A stretch of 64,000 nucleotides of DNA from Grifola frondosa (lineage: Eukaryota > Basidiomycota > Agaricomycetes > Polyporales > Grifolaceae). The DNA lies in the NCBI GenBank assembly GCA_001683735.1, contig LUGG01000002.1:1116001-1180000 (forward strand), read 5' to 3'. The translations under genes were made by a program, and so were the position numbers. The notes beneath the pieces were generated by a model. The model was not told the DNA's origin. It was given only the letters and a program-made list of their open reading frames with translations, and searched no databases. This document shows positions 10,205-20,848 of this stretch, in pieces (position 1 is the first letter of the stretch; each line of letters starts with the position of its first letter).

Positions 10205-10545
10205 TAGGTGACACGGCGGCGGGGACGTGGGAGACAGAGGACGCGGTGGTCAGAATAGGGATGCGGCGGTGAGCACGACACGATGCCCAGATACTGAAGC
10301 AGGATCTCGAGGAGAGAGCAGCTAGGCTGCAGGGTTCACTGTCGCCGACGACGGCAACAGAGAGGACAACACCACCGCTGAGAGCGATAGTGATGTGTCA
10401 CGCGCAATACACCGCTGGAGCGATATAGAGCGCGGCCACGGGTCCAGGAGGAGAGGAACGCGTCGGTCGTCGAGTCGGGGAGGATGGCGGGAACGGAACA
10501 AAGGATGTTTTAGCGCCCAAACCGTGCGATGTGATGTGATGCCAC
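10205..10545 (-). promoter_or_regulatory. Shared promoter-like cassette, copy A (minus orientation)
   Basis: Read on the minus strand this block contains GACGACCGACGCGTTCCTC, GCGCTCTATATCGCTCCAGC (TATA-like), CACATCACTATCGCTCTCAG and TGCAGCCTAGCTGCTC, in the same order as copies B and C. It extends about 100 bp beyond copy C, matching copy B through CACCGCCGCATCCCTATTCTG. It precedes the minus-strand family X gene. Copies A and B form an inverted repeat with a spacer of roughly 330 bp. Confidence 0.8.
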
Positions 10546-10649
10546 GGCGGGCAGTCACGAGCCGAGGCCCGATCTTGAGGCCTCGAAATCTAATACGCCA
10601 CTTGTTTGCTCTCCGATTGAAGATCCGATAGGCTGAACGACCGGGCCTG

Positions 10650-10745
10650 CGATAAGCGCTTGTATGAGCGCTGTGTAATGTTATTTGTGTGTTTGCTTGT
10701 TCCAGTACTTTGTTCTGGGACGTCTTCCTTTCCAAATTCAACGAC
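10650..10745 (+). repeat. Partial cassette, first ~95 bp only
   Basis: The stretch gataagcgcttgtatgagcg through tccaaattcaacgactc repeats the beginning of copy B (10768-10845) in tandem, with about 80-90% visual agreement. It carries the AAGCGCT-containing near-palindrome that also opens copies B and C. Confidence 0.75.
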
Positions 10746-10767
10746 TCGTCTATTTGTCGCGCCCCGA

Positions 10768-11155
10768 TAAGCGCTTGTTTCTATGTGGCATTGTTTGTTT
10801 GTTCCAATCTGTTCTGGGACGTGGGCTTCCTTTCCAAATCCAACGACTCCATTTCCCTTCGAAGTCCCATCTTATCCCTCGACGACCGACGCGTTCCTCT
10901 GCGTTCCTCTCCTCCGGCCCGTGGCCGCGCTCTATATCGCTCCCAGCGGTGTATTGCGCATGACACATCACTATCGCTCTCAGTGGTGTGTGTGTCCTCT
11001 CTGTTGCCGTCGTCGCGACAGTGAACCCTGCAGCCTAGCTGCTCTCTCCTCGAGATCCTGCTTCAGTATCCGGGCATCGTGTCATGCTCACCGCCGCATC
11101 CCTATTCTGACCACCGCGTCGTCGTCTTACACGTCCCCGCCGCCGTGTCCTCACT
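10768..11155 (+). promoter_or_regulatory. Shared promoter-like cassette, copy B
   Basis: Begins with gataagcgcttgttt, then a TGTTCCAATCTGTTCTGGGA stretch, TTCCTTTCCAAATCCAACGA, a pyrimidine-rich run, the TATA-like GCGCTCTATATCGCTC at about 10928, and the AGCCTAGCTGCTC segment. It ends about 40 bp before the start codon of the Ulp1-like gene at 11193. Its position and TATA-like element suggest promoter plus 5' leader. It is nearly identical to copy C for about 280 bp. Confidence 0.8.
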
Positions 11156-11192
11156 CCCGTTGTGCTTAGCGATTCTTACGCTCTTCTCCATC

Positions 11193-13206
11193 ATGGATCA
11201 GGATGAAGACCTGGATACATTGATGGCATGCACTTTGGAAGAAGACGTTGCGGATAGCATTGCTAAAATTATGGTAACTCTCGATATATGCGTTGCAGAA
11301 CTTTTAATCTTCCTCGTATCAGTGTTTCAGCTCTCCTTTTCCTCGTCCTGCGTCGAGTACGACTTCTCATGTCGATTCGCCTACTATTAAGTCATCTATT
11401 GCTGGGTACGTGTTAGATATGTACATTCAGTTAGTAATTACTATAGTTTGTTATGTGTGCAGGTCGTCTCGATCATCGCATCCTCGGAGTTTACGCGAAA
11501 CTCCTCGCAACCGCCCATTCTAAACTCCCTACCATGAGAGTCTTCGTTTCCCGCCGTCTAATTGTCAACTATGGCAAAACCTACCCAGGATGCTCGCCAA
11601 CCTTCACGTAAAAGCGCTGGAGCAATTATATCCAAGCCCTCAAGCATTCGCCGTTGGTTCTACGCGGTTCGGAGTTCGTGTGCACACCAATGGCTCCTAT
11701 TCCTGGCCCACTGCGATCAGGAGTGGAAAACACAAAAGGATGGATGGCGTGTAGCGAGAAGTCACCGGAAGTGGGCTGGGAGACTTGAACACTAGCAAGG
11801 TCTCCATCATTTCTCCTAGCAGCCCTTCTACTCCTGTCCTCCGACAACTGTGCTGAACCGTTTCCCAGCCAGTTGAGGCTGCCACCCCGCTAATATGCGT
11901 GGACACCATGCCGCCTACAGAGTCAGCGGAAGTGGAGAACGTGTCACATCGTTGAGCATTCACGCTGGCGGTGCCGGCGCTGTGCCAGACCCTGAAATGT
12001 AAGATATCCCATCATCAAATTTGTTTTCCCATCCGAATCTTAGGCACATACGACTAGCAAATTTTATTATCCATTCAGTGGCATAGGTGCAGTAAAGATT
12101 AGCACAAGGGAGTGGCAATTACTTGAAGCGAATCGAATGGTGAATGACAGTGTGATCGAGTTTGGTTTGAGGTAAGTAATTTATTTCTTGATTGCGAATT
12201 TGTTTAATAGATTAGTTGTGGCTGGACGAAGTGAGGGCGGACGATCCGCATCTCGCGGATGCTACTATCATCCTGTCACCTTTCTTTTTTACCCAACTAT
12301 CGTAAGTCTTGCTTCATCTATTACACCGATTTCTATCATTCTGTTGAAGGGAACAAGGATATGCCGCAGCAAGAAGATATATCAACCCGGTTGATGTCTT
12401 CACGAAGGCCTTTATCATTGTGCCGATTCACGACAAGTCGGTACCATCTTATTTTCTGCATGATGACAGCCACTAATGTCTATATAGGAAGAGAAGCCAT
12501 TGGTTTCTTGCAATTGTCACGTATCCAGGGAGCATTTTTGGTGCACCGCCAAACTCTTACACGACGCTATTTAGCGTTAAGGGCGCACAACGTATCGGAT
12601 GGGCAGTCCCGCCGGAAACGGTGCAGGTCGCTCAGCCCTCAAATTTGCCATGTGTTCCCGGGTGAGTTTGAATCTCGCAAAATACGAATGTGCTGACTTC
12701 AATCAGTGCCACAATCTTAATTTTTGATTCGCTTCATTACTCCGACGCCATGCGGCAGAAGATGATCGATCCAGCTACATTGCTGTCATCTTTTTTATGT
12801 TAGAAGCTCGGGAAAGGAGGCCGAAGGCATCTTTATGCTACCCAGTTGAGGTGCACGTTAAGGTAAGATATGCTATACAAGTCGTTGCGTCGACGCTCAT
12901 AGAATCACAGGTGCCTCAACAACCTGCACGTTCGCTCGACTGTGGACTATACTTACTCCATTACGTCCGTGTTTTCATGGCCCGGCCCTTATATTTTCTC
13001 GCTGATGTCTTTGTGAGTCTGATAGTCGAGCAGCGTATTTTCTCATTCAATTTACTTTAACAGCTACCAAACAAATTGATACCAGCTAACGAGCTTGATA
13101 GCATCTGGGCAGTAGATATGATCAACGACATGCGCTCTACTCTAAGAACCAAAATATCTACTTTGAATGAGGAATGGCGGTTGCAGTTTGCTTCTAGTAA
13201 CTCCTA
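11193..13206 (+). CDS. Ulp1-like C48 cysteine protease (deSUMOylase fold), 5' part disrupted
   Basis: The C-terminal half reads as a Ulp1 catalytic domain over spliced exons. The order is ISTREWQLLEANRMVNDSVI (about 12080-12170), LWLDEVRADDPHLADATIIL, FIIVPIHDKS, then SHWFLAIVTYPG with the catalytic His, ATILIFDSLHYSD with the catalytic Asp, and VPQQPARSLDCGLYLLHYVR with the Gln and Cys. The last exon ends NSSNS at 13206. All four catalytic residues are present. Exon 1 (11193-11273, MDQDEDLDTLMACTLEEDVA) and a Ser/Pro-rich exon 2 (about 11323-11405) join, but the 11470-12040 part has stops and no clear frame. One base is missing at the 12212 exon border. Ulp1-like proteases are common passengers of fungal and plant DNA transposons. 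A copy of the shared cassette lies directly upstream. Confidence 0.75.
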
Positions 13207-13222
13207 GAACATGTTGCTTCCT

Positions 13223-14577
13223 CTACTCAAATTGTGTTCCAATGGAATCTTCGCTCTCGGTGTCCTCGCTTTCCGTGTCCTCGCCTTCCGTGTCCTCGCC
13301 TTCCGTGTCCTCGCCTTCCATGTCCTCGCCTTCCGTGTCCTCGCCTTCCGCGTCCTCGCCCTCCGCATCGGTGTGCTCTGTGCCCATGTGCTCCATGTCC
13401 ATATCTGCTATTTCGGTATCCTCGGATGATCCAACTTCCATCTCAGCGCATTGGTGAAAGTGAAAGACCCTCCGTGTCATAACGTCTCCGCACTTGCAGC
13501 GCACGCACATGAAGTAAAATAACGAAGCTGCCACGCCTGGCCTCTCTGCGCTGTCAAATTTATGGATTAATTCATCGACGCGGGCGCGACGGGGTACGGG
13601 CATTCCGGGCGTGCCTGTAGCCAAGCAGTCGCCGCCTACTAATCGTGTAAGTTCCAGTTGACATTAAACATGCGATCAACTGACCATAGTGAGTGTATGT
13701 GCGCTTGAGTGATCTACTGCCAGTTGCGATAGCTTCATTTGATAAAGTCAGCGGTATGTCAGAACAATGCGTCATCGGACTTCACCTGCATGTTGATGTC
13801 GCATGTTTATATCTATCTCCGAGTGATGGATGACAGTTGCAGGCCGCATACACAAGGGACCTGTTATGTTGTAAGTCTATGTCCGAGAGCTGACATGATG
13901 TCTTACCTCTCGTTAGATATCGTTGCGATCTGACGTACGATTTGGAGTAGATTCTTTCGAGATAGGCTGTTATTAAACGTTTGTACCATCCACGATTGTA
14001 TTGAAACAAACTCACTCACCTATGTATCCACAGCGCCCCGCTGCGCACATAGCTACGTACTCTCCTGACCACGGTCCTTCTACGGCGATCAGCATGGCCG
14101 ACTCGACGAACATGTTTTTATCCCGATGATCCGGCGTTAACGAGGGGCATAAACAGCAAGGACCTGAAAAAATATGTGAGTAGCGATGTGCGCGCAAATC
14201 CGATGGCGTGATTCGTTGGCCGTGGCCATCAAGAGGCCTATGCAACACAATCAGCGTTGTTATCAACGTTACTTACAAGAGAATGCGTACCACAACCATG
14301 GAATGAGCCGATGTTTTCTGGCATCATACTGCAGCACTTGCGATTTTTCGTCGCGAATGCGTTGAAGGAGGTGCTGGTGCTGAGACGAAGGGCTCAAGGG
14401 TTCCCTCATGAGTATGAAGACTGCTGCCGTTGCTGGTGAGCCCCCGTGAATGGCAATGGACTTTTTATGTGCTGATAGTCTCTGCTGCGCAGTTTTCCGA
14501 TGGCGATGACCTCTATGACTCGAGTGGGTCGGGACATCCAATGATAGCAGTTCTTGTACGCGATGGCGATACTGCAT
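13223..14577 (-). CDS. Intact six-exon gene of unknown function with a Cys-rich middle and acidic repeat tail
   Basis: Exons 14577-14277, 14163-14020, 13966-13907, 13860-13786, 13732-13685 and 13638-13223 join in phase into 347 residues without a stop. The N-terminal region is basic (HSSHRGHRHRKTAQQRLSAH). Exon 2 holds CPCCLCPSL and EGPWSGEYVAMCAAGRCGYI, a possible metal-binding segment. Exon 6 has VRCKCGDVMTRRVFHFHQC and then an acidic tail of repeated GEDTE units. The start at 14577 is preferred over 14670, since the latter would leave only 5 bp to the divergent gene at 14676. The stop lies 16 bp from the Ulp1-like gene stop, so the two are tightly convergent. Family not recognised with confidence. 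Confidence 0.75.
13245..13375. repeat. 15-bp minisatellite coding GEDTE repeats
   Basis: On the plus strand the unit tccgtgtcctcgcct recurs with small changes about eight times. In the minus-strand gene this encodes alternating GEDTE, GEDAE, GEDME and SEDTE pentapeptides at the C-terminus. Unit length is a multiple of three, so copy number can vary without breaking the protein. Confidence 0.85.
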
Positions 14578-14675
14578 GACTCGACAGACGATCTGCAAAC
14601 TCTTAAATTGTACCATGTTATGCATTGCGAAAAGTCGACTGGCTGATAGCCTTCCTTTCGCTGCTTTCAACGTTG

Positions 14676-16070
14676 ATGAGCGACAGTGCCGGAACTCCCG
14701 TCAAGCGACGCAATGCGCTTGAACAGGGACCTCGCAAGAAACCGTACATCTCGTCTTTTTCGTTTATTCCCTTGTTGACTTCTGCGCAAATTTACAGCCG
14801 ATCTTCTGATCCTCTGGTTCACCATGGCCGTCATTTTGGTCATACTGTTCATGCGATGTGCAATGTGAATGCACTTATTACGAACTGTGTAGTTCGCCTT
14901 AGCCAAGACGAGTCGGAGGAGGGTTTATCTGCCGAGTAAGGTCATGTTTTCATCTACTCTGCATCGTAGATAACATTCTCGTTGCTTGTAGAGAGAGGCG
15001 CGAGCAGCGCATTTTTACACAACTTCTCGAATGTATTCCATTCCTGCAGGAACGCTTGATGATGGAGAATTGCGATGAGGAGGAGATGTCAAGGATTGCT
15101 CATCTGGTACATGTCTTTTAGTCCTGTGACTGATTTGAACTGATGGCGCTTCAGATTCAGCGTGGTGCCGGAAATGCGCGATCCGACGACACTAAGAGCC
15201 TCAAAGGCGCAATTCTGGATTGGATTTGTATCCCAGGGGAGGCTTTCAATCCTCCACTCAATCGCAATGTCAAGACTACCCGTGGCTATCAGCATGACAT
15301 TACCGGAGCCCTCCTTTGCCCGGCAGGCTTAAAGTGGGAAGATCCCAAGTGAGCATCTGCATTGCTGTATTTCATTGGTTTGCTGATTCGGCACAGAGTC
15401 AAAAGCGAACTGAGGAGTGGCGAGATAACTGTTCCTGGTGATCAGTGGCCGATATTTTTGTACGCGGATTGTAACTATAATCCGGAGGAACCTTGGGATG
15501 GATTATTAAGGAGCAAGCTCCTGGTTACGGTAGGTGTCACATTATACAGTTTTCTCATCTGAAGTTGATGTTTCATGCAGGCATACAAATATATCTTCAC
15601 GTCTCCCAGCTCCGTTGACGATGAAACAAGAGCTACAAGAGCCGGGAATGCTCATATTCACGGCATGACAAGGGTGACTCGAGCCTCAATTGCGTACATT
15701 GCGACACAGGTGAATTATGCTTTCTCCTTCCACCATGGTTATAACTCATGTTGATAACAGGTCCGATTTGCGCTATCCTCCTCGTCCGTCTTTTCTAGGA
15801 CGGACATCGTGACCGACTCCCAACGTTTTTATAACAGCGTTGCTGAGCTGCTCGATGACGTCGAGGAAAGCGAAGAAGTCAACGCGCTCTTGAATTGGTG
15901 GGATCGGTGAGCATGTTCTAGTCTGTCCGTGGGCATGTACTTAATGAAGTTCTAGTCAAGTCTTTCCTAATACTGCATCGAATTCGTCTGTGCCGACCAA
16001 GAACAGTGCGCTAGCCAGGATACGCCATAAACGCGCCCAGATGAAAGCAAGCATGACGTCCGCAGACTAA
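14676..16070 (+). CDS. DUF6698-family protein, intact, seven exons
   Basis: Exons 14676-14935, 14992-15106, 15155-15348, 15397-15529, 15581-15709, 15761-15906 and 15956-16070 join in phase into 363 residues ending SMTSAD. Diagnostic stretches are RSDDTKSLKGAILDWI, GALLCPAGLKWEDPK, RSGEITVPGDQWPIFLYA, AYKYIFTSPSSVD, RIHGMTRVT-like (HIHGMTRVTRAS), RFALSSSSVFSRTD and TKNSALARIRHKRAQ. These match the fungal DUF6698 family, which is abundant and of unknown function in Agaricomycetes. The start MSDSAGTPVKRR follows from the open frame. It is divergent from the minus-strand gene at 14577, with 98 bp between start codons, so they may share a promoter. No defect is seen, unlike most neighbours. Confidence 0.92.
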
Positions 16071-17084
16071 TCTACCTGATCTTTAATAATTGAATATTCC
16101 CAATTCTGCATGGTGATGCGATTACATACGGGACAGGTAACCTTCAGGACAGCTAAGGAGTATGAAACGTGAGCCGGACACGGATAGCGAAGGCCAAAGG
16201 TATTATTATTTCTGTCATTCTGAGTGTCTGGGCGTCGACGCGCGCTTCATCATGCATGCACCACGTTCACTCGTGAACCCTGGGTCTTAGCAGTGTCTCA
16301 TTCAAACATCACGCGCTACAACTTATTGCGAATCTTAGAACCGCTGCATACATGTTACAAATGACGCCAGAGCTATCGGACAGATCACACGAAGATACAG
16401 ATGTACAACGATCGGAAACCATCAGGCCGTCACAGCCTCTCCCTTCGACTTATTCAGGAGTGCGACCTCCAGCTTCCGGAGAAGCTACATAAACATGTTA
16501 ACTGTATGTTTGTAGTTGGAGAATACATGCGCGCGTACCTCCTCTGTATAACCGAGCTTCAAGCTGTAGTCCACGATAGGATGTTCCGAAACAGGTTGCA
16601 TCGGCGGGAGCAAGAACGCTCCCATTGTTTGTCTGCAAACTAACATTAGCATGATCATAAGGATACGTGCGCACTATTCACTTACCAGCCTTCTTATTCT
16701 TGTTCTTGTTCTTGTTGCTGCTCATGAGTGTAGAGTACTAGTGCTGGTGGTGATGAAGAATACGTGTTTGGCCATGTTTTACGAGAGTACCTTTATATAT
16801 ACGACCTGTTCGGGATTGTCCGTCAAGCCTCAGATTCGCTATTATTTCTTAATACAACAATATACAACAATTTGTGACTCTGCGTCGTTTCGGCAACTAT
16901 CGGCAAATGATCACTCCGCAAACGACGGTCACTTACCTGGCAGGATAACTAGTTCCGATCGGTTAAAATGTATATTGAGACTCCATTCGGAGCTTGAATT
17001 AAATGTTAGATGAGACGCTCAACACCACTGCACCCCCGAAACCGGAGCGCCCGTCTAAGATGACGGCCGCTTTGTCACGCCTCC
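16071..17084. other. About 1 kb without a recognisable gene
   Basis: Short open frames only (the longest about 120 codons at 16651-17013, rich in Val/Leu then low quality). No splice-joined reading, repeat or known motif was found. It separates the DUF6698 gene from cassette copy C. Confidence 0.5.
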
Positions 17085-17400
17085 TGTAAGCGCTTATTTA
17101 AGCGCTATGTGGCATTATTTGTTTGTTTGTTCCAATCTGTTCTGGGGACGTGGGCTTCCTTTCCAAATCCAACGACTCCATTTCCCTTCGAAGTCCCCAG
17201 TCTTATCCTCCCCCGACTCGACGACCGACGCGTTCCTCTGCGTTCCTCTCCTCCTGGACCCGTGGCCGCGCTCTATATCGCTCCCAGCGGTGTATTGCCG
17301 CGGACACATCACTATCGCTCTCAGCGGTGGTGGTGTTGTCCTCTCTGTTGCCGTCGTCGGCGACAGTGAACCCTGCAGCCTAGCTGCTCCCTCTCAGTGC
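17085..17400 (+). promoter_or_regulatory. Shared promoter-like cassette, copy C
   Basis: Opens with the near-palindrome aagcgcttatttaagcgct at about 17093. It then follows copy B almost base for base through the TATA-like GCGCTCTATATCGCTC (about 17268) to TGCAGCCTAGCTGCTC (17395), beyond which similarity fades. It lies about 310 bp upstream of the start codon of the plus-strand family X gene. Confidence 0.8.
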
Positions 17401-17713
17401 TGTTTGTTCTCCGCTGTCCCTATCCCCTTGGAGGACTGTTCGGATATTCTGACATCGCATTGTGCTCAACGTCGCGTCCCCCCATCCTTCCCTCGTGTGC
17501 TTGGTCTCGGTCGTGTCATCTTTGATTTGCGTCCCAAACTCTTCGCCGCTGTTTTCATCGAACTTGCGGCAGTGCACGCGAATATCTTTCACGTACCCCA
17601 CCGCACCATTTGTTTCTTAGCGCCTTGTTCCGATCATTCAGTATTAGTGCTTGAGCCCTGAAGACTCTTCGCTGTGTGTAGGAGGTGTTACTAAAAGCGT
17701 GCTCCTTGTCGAT

Positions 17714-20403
17714 ATGTCTGGTATGCTCTATGTCGATGATCTACTGGCTACGTATTGATGTAACTTTCAGGGGAACTTCTCGCTGCAAACCGCCCACTTC
17801 CAAACCTCAATCATGTCTTGCGCGCATGTCGCTTGGCCAAGCCTTCGGAGATTCGATCCCACACTGACTGCCTTTGCGTTGGCGCCTTTCCAGGCACGAA
17901 TGAGCAACTTTTCATCTCGTCACCGAATATCGAAATCCTTCCTGCAGTTCCTATGCATCGCAAGGATGAACTCTTTCGGTTCTACAGAGACGGCATGTTG
18001 AACTACTTCGAATTTCTGAAATGGCCACAAGCGTACTATCCCTTGGAACCTCACGCCGCCGCTGCGCCTGGCAATCCACAGCTCCTCGCTGTGGGCATCG
18101 AAAACGACAAAGATCTGTATCGTGCCTTTCCTCTCGACGACGATGAGGGGATTCTTCCCAAATTTGCTGATGCGGACATTGCATGGTGCGGCTTTGTGCC
18201 GCGAGATTTCATCGTCTCCGAGGAGCTATCGAATGCGACTGTTGGAACGCTATGTTCTGCCCTTCTCGGGCGAATGAAGGCGGCCTTGATCGAAACTGTT
18301 AAAATGGCGAAGGATGTTTTCCGTATCCCCCAGGAGTATCTACGAGGTACTTGTTCTTCGTCTCGGATTTCATCCATTTCTTAATGTCTTCTGCAGCTGA
18401 ACCCCAATCCGCGATTGATCGTCGCATTCGTGATTATCTCTATCAGCGCAAGCGTAGTTTTGATCTGAAGCGAGTGTACGATCGTCTTCACAACATTCCA
18501 ATGACGTCTTTCGACACTGTGTTATGGTTCCGGGAGTTTCAGCGTGTTCTTCTAGATCTTCGTGCTTTCATCATCTATCATCGAGTGATTCTGCCTCGTC
18601 AGCGCAACCCGGATTATCGTCGTCCACAACCTATCCTTCCCCTTAGAGGAGTTTTCACTGCCAACGAGCATTTGGTCTCTGAAATGTTTCGTATTGGCGT
18701 GCCGGTGTGGTGGATTCGTCCTCGTACCTCGTTGACGAAGGAAACGATGATTGTGCGAGCGAGGGACGTCCTGTTGCCGTATGGTATTTTTTCCTCCACT
18801 GCGTTGATGAGCACGACAAATACTCGAAGGAAGCTCCTCTTTGGATAGAGTCGCCCCTTGATGAGGGTGGTCAAGATATTCAGGATCGACTGCGCCGATT
18901 TTCTCTCACCTCCCGTCCGCTTTTGCAGCCTATGGGACAATATTCGCCGTCGGAGACATCAAAGCTCATCGAGGAACACGTTGTACTCCCTGTCACGGGA
19001 GACCTGTATGGGGCTAATAAGCCGACAGGAATGCATCCGGTGGCTGAAGTCGAACAAAATCATGTCGACCAAGAAACAGCAGACCGTGCTGTAGCGGATA
19101 CGCTAGAATTGTATTGTACGTGCTTCATTATATTCTAATTCGACACAGATGCTCAAAAATGGATCTTAGCTGAACAACCGCTCTCTTCTGATGTTGGTAT
19201 CTCGAGTCCCCTTCCCTCGTCCTCTTCTCAGATGTCTCGGGAAACGCCTGCTCAGGCTTCCACCTCCATGCGTCTGAAATCTCAGACAATGCAAACAGAC
19301 TTCTCGGCGATTAAAAACAGCAATACCCGGACAGAGACGGTGCCAAAGAAATCGATGAGGACATTCTCCCAGCATAAGGAGAAGCTCAAGAGGGTGGCCG
19401 CTGCCAAAAGAGCTGAAGCTGGCAGACAGGCGTCAGCTCCATTATGGCTGCCGCCACCTAGCCCCGAATGGGTTGTTGCTAGGCAGGCTTTCCAGGCGAT
19501 GGTGGATGATTCTCGATACGATCCTGAAGCCGCGAGGTTGTATTCAGTGCCTCCTCTGCATGTGTTCTACACAGATCCTTCCCGTGAATTGCTGCACAAT
19601 TGGATCAGGATCAGACCGTGGTGTCTTCAGCAAATATTCAATCCTCCCAAACACGGCAAGGTATTGATGACGAAAACTCAGTGGAAGATCGCGCTGCAGG
19701 GGAAGTATTACGCCGTGGATTACAGTGGCTGCCGTCGTGATCCAGAGTCTCCGCTGTGCGACATCAAACGACTTCCAATTGCACCTTCTCCATCTAAGCG
19801 ACCTCGAATCGAGCCAGGGGGATCGGTCCAGGGTGCCAACTCCAGACGTCCGTACGCTGATCATCGCATGTCCGATCGCGTCGACATCAATGTGCGCTTT
19901 GGCGTCTACGCTGGGTTCCTTCCCTACAATCGTGAGGAGAGGTTCAAGTGGGGAGGTACCTCCGTTGACTACAATACGATCGTCAGCAATAACGACATCG
20001 GGTCCACGTTCTGTGGGAACTGTCCGTGTTGAACTTTCGGTTCGAGCTTCTGATGTTGGATCGCATCGAGGCACCACATCGTTATGGCACCACAGCGGCT
20101 CAAGTGCAGCGCGAGAGTCTCGTTGTCGAAGTCTGGGGCGGAGGGGACATTCTTCCACACTTGGACGATGCATTCGTTTCTGTCTCTCGGAGTGAGAGGA
20201 GAGAGTCAGTGAAGGCTCTGGCATTGTTGATGAAGGCTGGAAGCGAGTCCCAGCTCTTGATTGGTCGGAAAGGTTTGAAGACTTGGACCAGTGGAATTCC
20301 TTTTTGGAGTTTGAGGTCCGTTTTGAAGACATACATATCTCATTTCCGGAAGAATTTCCATTACGACCCCACTATGCCCCTGACCCCTTCTAACGCTGTG
20401 TAA
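17714..20403 (+). CDS. Unrecognised basidiomycete protein, family X copy 2, two frame breaks
   Basis: Exon 1 is only ATGTCTG (17714-17720). Exon 2 (17771-18346) and exon 3 (from 18397) join in phase. Marks are LPNLNHVLRACRLAK, AFPGTNEQLFISSPN, RFYRDGMLNYFEFLKWPQAY, FADADIAWCGFVPRDFIVSE, LLDLRAFIIYHRVI, RGVFTANEHLVSEMF and GVPVWWIRP. The frame breaks in a T6 run at about 18787-18792; adding one T restores the reading into HCVDEHDKYSKEAPLWIE. A later exon (from about 19151) has a coiled, basic stretch and HVFYTDPSRELLHNWI. A second one-base loss near 20005 precedes LWELSVLNFRFELLMLD, and the product ends at 20403 with TPSNAV. No known domain is recognised. It lies between cassette copy C and the Plavaka gene, all on the plus strand. 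Confidence 0.65.
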
Positions 20404-20848
20404 CCTTCGTCGGGCGCTTGGACAGCTCATAGGCTTTCTCGTGGGATCAATGTTGTCTTTGTGTTTGCTGGAGTCGAGCTTTCGATCTGTGGAGATATCT
20501 TAGCGTGTCTGATCTGTATGTATTTTGCATGATTTATCTCACGATGAGTGTTCTTGCATCAGCGCTGAGAGGCAGAATTTCTGAAATGCATCACTGGAAT
20601 GCATTTGCGGATCAAGACATTTCAAATCATACCCGGTGTAGTCTCTCATCAGTCCTCAGCGCTTCCTCAAACTGACTCGAAAGAATTATGCGACGTCTGA
20701 CTGCACAGGTTCCTTTTATATTTGCAGACTTCCTACATCGTTCAAACTATATCCCCCGCGCCCCTCCCCGCCACACTCACGACCGACACAGGTACCATTT
20801 AATTCTTTCTTCATCCCGACGTATTTAATTGGGTTTTCAAGTACTTAA

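Noticed and set aside
10750..11169. Several Ser/Arg-rich open frames across the cassette on both strands
   Set aside because: The same frames recur in copies A and C with stops and shifts at different points; the conserved feature is the DNA, with TATA-like element, not a protein.
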